Below are positions 13,676 to 17,408 of a DNA stretch of 17,408 nucleotides, one piece after another. A model generated the notes under the pieces. It searched no databases, had not been told where the DNA came from, and saw nothing but the letters and a program-made list of their open reading frames with translations. Both the position numbers and the translations under genes were made by a program. The DNA comes from Candidatus Methanolliviera sp. GoM_oil (GTDB lineage: Archaea > Halobacteriota > Methanoliparia > Methanoliparales > Methanoliparaceae): positions 1 to 17,408 of the forward strand of contig CABGHG010000021.1 in NCBI GenBank assembly GCA_902158735.1, given 5' to 3'. Every line of letters starts with the position of its first letter. The stretch's first letter is position 1.

Positions 13676-14608
13676 ATGATTAGCGTGAATGAAGGGGCTT
13701 TAGAGATCGTTGAGACGATGCTTGACTGGCAAGATGAACTGGGCATAGAGGTGAATGAGCTAAAAGATGGATCTACAGTTATTGATTGTGGAGTAAATGT
13801 CAAAGGAAGCTATCAACTTGGAACGATGTTTGTAGAGGTGTGCATGGGCGGGCTTGCCACCACAACGATAATGATGAACGAGATAGAACGTTTAACGTTT
13901 CCGTTCATTAACGTAACGACAGATTATCCCGCGATATCTTGTTTGGGGTCTCAAAAAGCTGCATGGAGTATAAAAGTCGATGATTATTTTGCGATGGGTT
14001 CCGGTCCTGCGAGAGCGCTGGCTTTGAAACCAAAGGAGACGTATGAAAAGATAGACTACGAAGACGACTCCAAGTATGGTATAATTGTCTTGGAATCGGA
14101 TAAACTCCCGGATGAGAATGTTATGAGCTATATAGCGAAGGCGTGCAATATAGACGTATCAGATCTGCACGCTCTGGTAGCTCCGACCAGAAGCCTCGTC
14201 GGGTCGATACAGATATCAGGTAGGATCGTCGAGAATGCACTTCACAAACTCGAAGAACTCGGTTACGATGTTAAAAAGATAGAGAACGGTGCAGGGAGAT
14301 CTCCAATAGCTCCGGTGAAAAAAGAGGCAATGGGGGTTACGAATGATTGTAACATCTATTATGGTTCAGTCTATCTAACGGTGGATAGCTTCGATGAGGT
14401 ATTCTCAAAAGTTCCATCCAATACCTCCAGAGATTACGGAATGCCTTTCTTTAAAACCTTTAAAGAAGCAGGTTTTGACTTCTTTAAGATTGACCCTTTA
14501 TTGTTTGCCCCTGCAGAGATCATCGTGAATGAGAAAGAATCCGGAGAGGTCTATCATTTTGGGGAGCTGAATTCGAAGGTGATTTTGGAGTCCTTCGGCA
14601 TCAAATGA
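13676..14608 (+). CDS. mch: N5,N10-methenyltetrahydromethanopterin cyclohydrolase
   Basis: This 310-residue enzyme reversibly hydrolyses methenyl-tetrahydromethanopterin to N5-formyl-tetrahydromethanopterin. It works in the C1 pathway of methanogens, methane- and alkane-oxidising archaea and Archaeoglobus. Recognition rests on overall likeness to the Mch family over its full length: an N-terminal region with NVKGSYQLGTMFVEVCMGGL, then TTDYPAISCLGSQKAAWS, then FAMGSGPARALALKP and the C-terminal GAGRSPIAPV segment. Length is typical (about 310-325). GGAGGAG five bases before the ATG gives an excellent ribosome-binding site. No other C1-pathway gene is in this window, so the pathway is scattered in this genome. 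The protein is cytoplasmic with no cofactor other than the pterin substrate expected. Confidence 0.95.
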   Translation: MISVNEGALEIVETMLDWQDELGIEVNELKDGSTVIDCGVNVKGSYQLGTMFVEVCMGGLATTTIMMNEIERLTFPFINVTTDYPAISCLGSQKAAWSIKVDDYFAMGSGPARALALKPKETYEKIDYEDDSKYGIIVLESDKLPDENVMSYIAKACNIDVSDLHALVAPTRSLVGSIQISGRIVENALHKLEELGYDVKKIENGAGRSPIAPVKKEAMGVTNDCNIYYGSVYLTVDSFDEVFSKVPSNTSRDYGMPFFKTFKEAGFDFFKIDPLLFAPAEIIVNEKESGEVYHFGELNSKVILESFGIK

Positions 14609-14616
14609 AACAAAAA

Positions 14617-14636
14617 GTTTATTTAAGATTATAAAT
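14617..14636 (+). promoter_or_regulatory. TATA-like promoter of the acyl-CoA synthetase gene
   Basis: GTTTATTTAAGATTATAAAT lies 28-47 bases before the ATG at 14664, just after the mch stop. A start near 14646 would give a leader of about 18 bases containing AGAGAGGA (14646-14653), about ten bases from the ATG. The gene therefore seems to be transcribed separately from mch. Confidence 0.4.
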
Positions 14637-14663
14637 GGACAAAGCAGAGAGGAAACTAACTAA

Positions 14664-16127
14664 ATGAATGCTCCAAATTTGGATCTGCTATTTAATCCAA
14701 AAAGCGTTGCGGTAATCGGTGCTTCGGCATCTCCCGGTAAAATAGGAACAATAACCCTTTTATGTACGATGGCTGGTGGATTTAAGGGAAAAATTTACCC
14801 TATAAACCCAAATGAGAGCGAAATATTGGGTTTAAAAGCTTACAGCAGCGTGAAAGATGTTCCCGATAGAATTGGTCTGGCGATAATCTGTGTGCCGGCT
14901 GACACGGTACTCCTTGCCATCAGAGAATGTAACGAGGTTGGAGTAAAGTTTGGAGTCGTAATATCAGCTGGTTTCGGTGAACTCGGCGAAGAGGGCAGAA
15001 AAAAGCAGAAAGAGGTGATAGAAGAGGCAAGGAAGGGAGAAATAAGACTTGTGGGGCCAAACTGTATGGGAATAGGAAGTGCCGCCCCGAAACTGTACGC
15101 GACGATGAATTTCACAATCCCAAAGGCGGGCGATGTATCGATGATTGCACAGAGCGCCACCATCGTGACGTTGACCACATTGATGGCATCCAGTCAAGGT
15201 ATAGGATTCAATAAATATGTCAGCAGTGGCAATGAGGCAGATCTACATATGGAGGATTTTTTAGAGTATTATGCAGATGATCCCGAGACAAAGGTGGTTG
15301 CGGCATATATAGAGGGAGTTAGAGAGGGGAGGAGATTTATCGATGCATCAAGAGAGGTGACAAAGAACAAACCGTTCGTCGTGTTGAAAGGGGGGAAAAC
15401 AGCGGCAGGAGCCGCCGCGGCATCATCGCATACGGGTGCGTTATCTGGCGCGGATATGATCTTTGATGCTGTGTGTGTACAAACGGGCATCATGCGCGTC
15501 TCAGACCATCTGGAAATGATCGATCTGGTAAAGGCATTTTTACTGTTACCACGCCCAGTGGGGAGGAAAGTCGGTATAGTAAGCGGTCAAGGTGGAATGG
15601 GTGTACTCATGGCGGATGCTTGCGTTAAATATGGTTTGGAGATACCAAAACTAACAGAGGGAAGCATAAATGAATTAAACACCTTTTTACCATATTTTTG
15701 GAGTCATAGAAACCCGATAGATGTCACAGCTGGATTCATGGGAGACCTTTCAGCTTTAACGAAGTCACTTGAGGTATTATTAAGACAGGAAGACATCCAC
15801 AGTGTGGTATGCCTGCCTCAAGTTTGGTCTCCACTCTTTAGCACCATCAGCGCTCAGATATCTGATGAGATGCAAGATCTTTTTAAATCGATCTCTGTTG
15901 AGATGATGGAATGGATGGAAGAAACGATCATAAACGATTTTATCAAGTTAAAAAATAAATATGGTAAACCTGTGATTGCCATAGGAACTTTTACTCAGAG
16001 TGGATCGAAAAGTAACAGACTACTCGAGGAGAATGGGATCCCGGTTTACGAGACGCCAGATCAGGTCGCACGCGTAATGTCTAAGATGGTTGAATATGCA
16101 GAATATTTGAGGGGTAAAGATATCTAA
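14664..16127 (+). CDS. ADP-forming acyl-CoA synthetase (acetate-CoA ligase type) alpha subunit
   Basis: The 487 residues match the alpha subunit of NDP-forming acyl-CoA synthetases, which interconvert acyl-CoA + ADP + phosphate with acid + ATP + CoA. In order: a CoA-binding Rossmann domain with SVAVIGASASPGKIG (14-28), the VGPNCMGI segment (130-137), the succinyl-CoA-ligase-like domain, Glu217 in YIEGV, and the phosphorylated His256 in SSHTGALSG. The C-terminal domain has VGIVSGQGGMGVLMAD (303-318) and HRNPIDVTAG (348-357). Length is that of a stand-alone alpha subunit, and the ATP-grasp beta subunit is not adjacent, so it must be elsewhere if the enzyme is active. Residues 163-166 read QSAT where the family normally has QSGA. 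The acyl substrate cannot be told from sequence. It follows mch but has its own promoter; it converges on pelota with an eight-base gap. Confidence 0.88.
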   Translation: MNAPNLDLLFNPKSVAVIGASASPGKIGTITLLCTMAGGFKGKIYPINPNESEILGLKAYSSVKDVPDRIGLAIICVPADTVLLAIRECNEVGVKFGVVISAGFGELGEEGRKKQKEVIEEARKGEIRLVGPNCMGIGSAAPKLYATMNFTIPKAGDVSMIAQSATIVTLTTLMASSQGIGFNKYVSSGNEADLHMEDFLEYYADDPETKVVAAYIEGVREGRRFIDASREVTKNKPFVVLKGGKTAAGAAAASSHTGALSGADMIFDAVCVQTGIMRVSDHLEMIDLVKAFLLLPRPVGRKVGIVSGQGGMGVLMADACVKYGLEIPKLTEGSINELNTFLPYFWSHRNPIDVTAGFMGDLSALTKSLEVLLRQEDIHSVVCLPQVWSPLFSTISAQISDEMQDLFKSISVEMMEWMEETIINDFIKLKNKYGKPVIAIGTFTQSGSKSNRLLEENGIPVYETPDQVARVMSKMVEYAEYLRGKDI

Positions 16128-16135
16128 TCATTCCG

Positions 16136-17245
16136 CTAGATCTTAAATCTTAACACTGCCGAAATTCCCCCAAGACCTTCGAGTCTCTTTCCCGGTTCAA
16201 AATCGGAGCTAAAAACTATGATCCTTCCTCCTTTAGCCTCTACACTCTTTAAAAATCTATCTATATGGCAAATGGAATATTTGCCGACGGAAAATCTCTG
16301 ATCTTCTGTATCTCCCAACTCTCTTTTTCCCCTTACATACTCATCCAAGATAAGAAGTGTCTCTATCGCGCCACATTCATCTGCTCTCTCTACTTCTTTC
16401 TCTCCATAAGCGGCCAAACCGTTCTTCGCTATCTCTTCTAATAATATCTCTATATATCGAGCCTCTTTTGATATTCTGCTCTCTTTGACGATTCTTTCGA
16501 TTACGCCACGCCTAAGCGCCTCTTGAAACCCAGATACTCCTATGGAGGAGACGTCTTCTAAGATAATTCTATCTGCAATCTTTTGATCTCTACCTTTAAT
16601 ATATCTATAGAGATCGTTCTTTGTGAATCCAGGACCTGCTATGACGATTCTCGTATCTTGCTCAAGTGTCTGGGATACTTGAGCAAATATCTCGGCAAAA
16701 AAGTCATTTCTCATACTCTCTCCGCTCGATTTCCCGGAAGAGGAAGAGATCTTGAAGGACTCATCGATTCCGTACTGCCTAACAACACCCACCGATGCTT
16801 CTCCCTCTTCTACCGTTAAAATGACTATCTTCGGCTGATTCGATGCATTGACAGCCTCTTTTATCCTATCTAATTGATCCTTCTTCCATTCCTTTATAAT
16901 ACTCAGCTCGGTTCCGGGCTCGATGTTTAGCGTGTGATATGAGCCAAGATCGATCTTATCCCTCGATCTTTGAGCACCTTCCCTTATCTTCCCACTTATC
17001 CTTAATCTATTAGAAAATTTGTGAAATTTGATCTCTTCTACTTCGATGCCAAGCCACATCTTCTTTTTTTCTCGCTTCTCCGGTCTTATCTTATCGTCTG
17101 CTCCTTCTACATCTCTCCTCGTCTGAGAAAAGACCAGATCATCTCTCTCGATTATATATTTCAGATGCCATATATCGTCGAGGTTCTGTGGGAGTAATTG
17201 TATCTTTCCCGTATTATCTTTTAATACCTTTTTTATTAGCTTCAT
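16136..17245 (-). CDS. pelA: Archaeal Pelota (mRNA surveillance and ribosome rescue factor)
   Basis: This 369-residue homologue of eRF1/Dom34 should enter the A site of stalled ribosomes, with the GTPase aEF1A/ABCE1 system, to split them. The N-terminal Sm-like domain (about 1-130) has NLDDIWHLKYIIERDD and later FHKFSNRLRISGKIRE. The central domain (about 135-265) has the conserved IVIAGPGFTKNDLYRYI stretch and the LEDVSSIGVSGFQEAL segment. The C-terminal L7Ae-like domain (about 270-369) has ETLLILDEY and GGRIIVFSSDFEPGKRLEGL with GGISAVLRF at the end. The length is normal (about 340-390). There is no eRF1 GGQ motif, as expected for Pelota. No clear Shine-Dalgarno sequence precedes the ATG at 17245. 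The upstream DNA holds a hairpin array rather than a recognisable TATA box. Confidence 0.93.
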   Translation of the reverse strand: MKLIKKVLKDNTGKIQLLPQNLDDIWHLKYIIERDDLVFSQTRRDVEGADDKIRPEKREKKKMWLGIEVEEIKFHKFSNRLRISGKIREGAQRSRDKIDLGSYHTLNIEPGTELSIIKEWKKDQLDRIKEAVNASNQPKIVILTVEEGEASVGVVRQYGIDESFKISSSSGKSSGESMRNDFFAEIFAQVSQTLEQDTRIVIAGPGFTKNDLYRYIKGRDQKIADRIILEDVSSIGVSGFQEALRRGVIERIVKESRISKEARYIEILLEEIAKNGLAAYGEKEVERADECGAIETLLILDEYVRGKRELGDTEDQRFSVGKYSICHIDRFLKSVEAKGGRIIVFSSDFEPGKRLEGLGGISAVLRFKI

Positions 17246-17408
17246 CAGAGAAACTGTAGGTTTCTTTACTTCTTGTGTTGCTCAAAAATCGAAGATTTTT
17301 GGCATGTGAAAATGTTCCATTTTCACGGCACGAAATCAAAGATTTCGTTGCATACGCAAATCTTTGATTTGCGACTACCTACCTTAAGTGGGACTTACGA
17401 TCACTGGT
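17246..17408. other. Non-coding region upstream of pelota
   Basis: No gene was found. Apart from the hairpin array there is an imperfect hairpin next to the pelota start (AGAAAC 17249-17254, loop TGTAG, GTTTCT 17260-17265) and a weaker five-base-pair hairpin (TAAGT, loop GGG, ACTTA; 17385-17397) after the array. Confidence 0.5.
17283..17373. repeat. Array of four perfect short hairpins with three-base loops
   Basis: Four consecutive palindromes with perfect arms occur: CAAAAATC-gaa-GATTTTTG (17283-17301), GTGAAAATG-ttc-CATTTTCAC (17306-17326), ACGAAATC-aaa-GATTTCGT (17330-17348) and CGCAAATC-ttt-GATTTGCG (17355-17373). The start-to-start period is about 24 bases with spacers of 4, 3 and 6 bases. 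Three of the four share an AAATC-NNN-GATTT core but the outer pairs differ, so base pairing rather than sequence appears conserved. It lies about 38 bases upstream of pelota. It lacks the long identical repeats and unique spacers of a CRISPR array. Confidence 0.75.

Noticed and set aside
14635..14667. Ten-codon ORF ending in ATGA overlap with the acyl-CoA synthetase gene
   Set aside because: The best TATA box places transcription start downstream of its ATG, so it is probably not in the mRNA.
16128..16135. Terminator between the acyl-CoA synthetase gene and pelota
   Set aside because: The eight-base gap has no hairpin or T tract on either strand.
17283..17397. CRISPR array
   Set aside because: Units are different palindromes without identical repeats or long unique spacers.

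Overview
The window looks like chromosomal DNA from an anaerobic, probably methane- or alkane-cycling euryarchaeon (ANME-1/Methanophagales, Syntrophoarchaeum or Archaeoglobus type); the exact lineage cannot be fixed from sequence reading alone. The evidence is archaeal information-processing genes (RFC small subunit, Pelota), a tetrahydromethanopterin C1 enzyme (Mch), many HdrA-type flavin/iron-sulfur proteins, a tungsten aldehyde oxidoreductase, an ADP-forming acyl-CoA synthetase alpha subunit, TATA-box promoters and GGAGG/GGTGA ribosome-binding sites. There are no transposases, CRISPR arrays, tRNA or rRNA genes.

Layout. 1-660: the C-terminal part of an unrecognised protein, open to the left edge. 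692-1225 (-): a small SCP2-domain protein. 1491-2621 (+): a tandem OsmC-like protein with an odd C-terminal tail. 2685-4959 (+): a two-gene operon of an AOR-family tungsten enzyme and its four-cluster ferredoxin subunit, ending in a strong hairpin/T-tract terminator. 4967-5614 (-): a convergent polyferredoxin. 5615-5938: a 324-base divergent intergenic region with a clear TATA promoter, a 22-codon leader ORF and a possible gene fragment. 5939-12014 (+): a tight three-gene operon of double HdrA, MvhD with a C-terminal winged helix, and an HdrA-like protein with a whole NfnB/GltD-type NAD(P)H flavoprotein module nested inside its ferredoxin domain. 12105-12581 (+): rpiB. 12607-13554 (-): the RFC small subunit, apparently starting at ATT. 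13676-14608 (+): mch. 14664-16127 (+): acyl-CoA synthetase alpha subunit. 16136-17245 (-): pelota. 17283-17373: an array of four perfect three-base-loop hairpins upstream of pelota.

How the parts may work together (inference): the AOR enzyme would oxidise an aldehyde or related compound, passing electrons through its four-cluster subunit to ferredoxin. The acyl-CoA synthetase alpha subunit, with a beta subunit encoded elsewhere, would interconvert acids and acyl-CoA with ATP. The HdrA-MvhD-HdrA/NfnB operon carries FAD, iron-sulfur and NAD(P)H-binding modules but no HdrB, HdrC or hydrogenase subunits. It therefore looks like a self-contained soluble complex exchanging electrons between ferredoxin, NAD(P)H and an unknown third partner. 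This operon and the hairpin array are the two most interesting items here.
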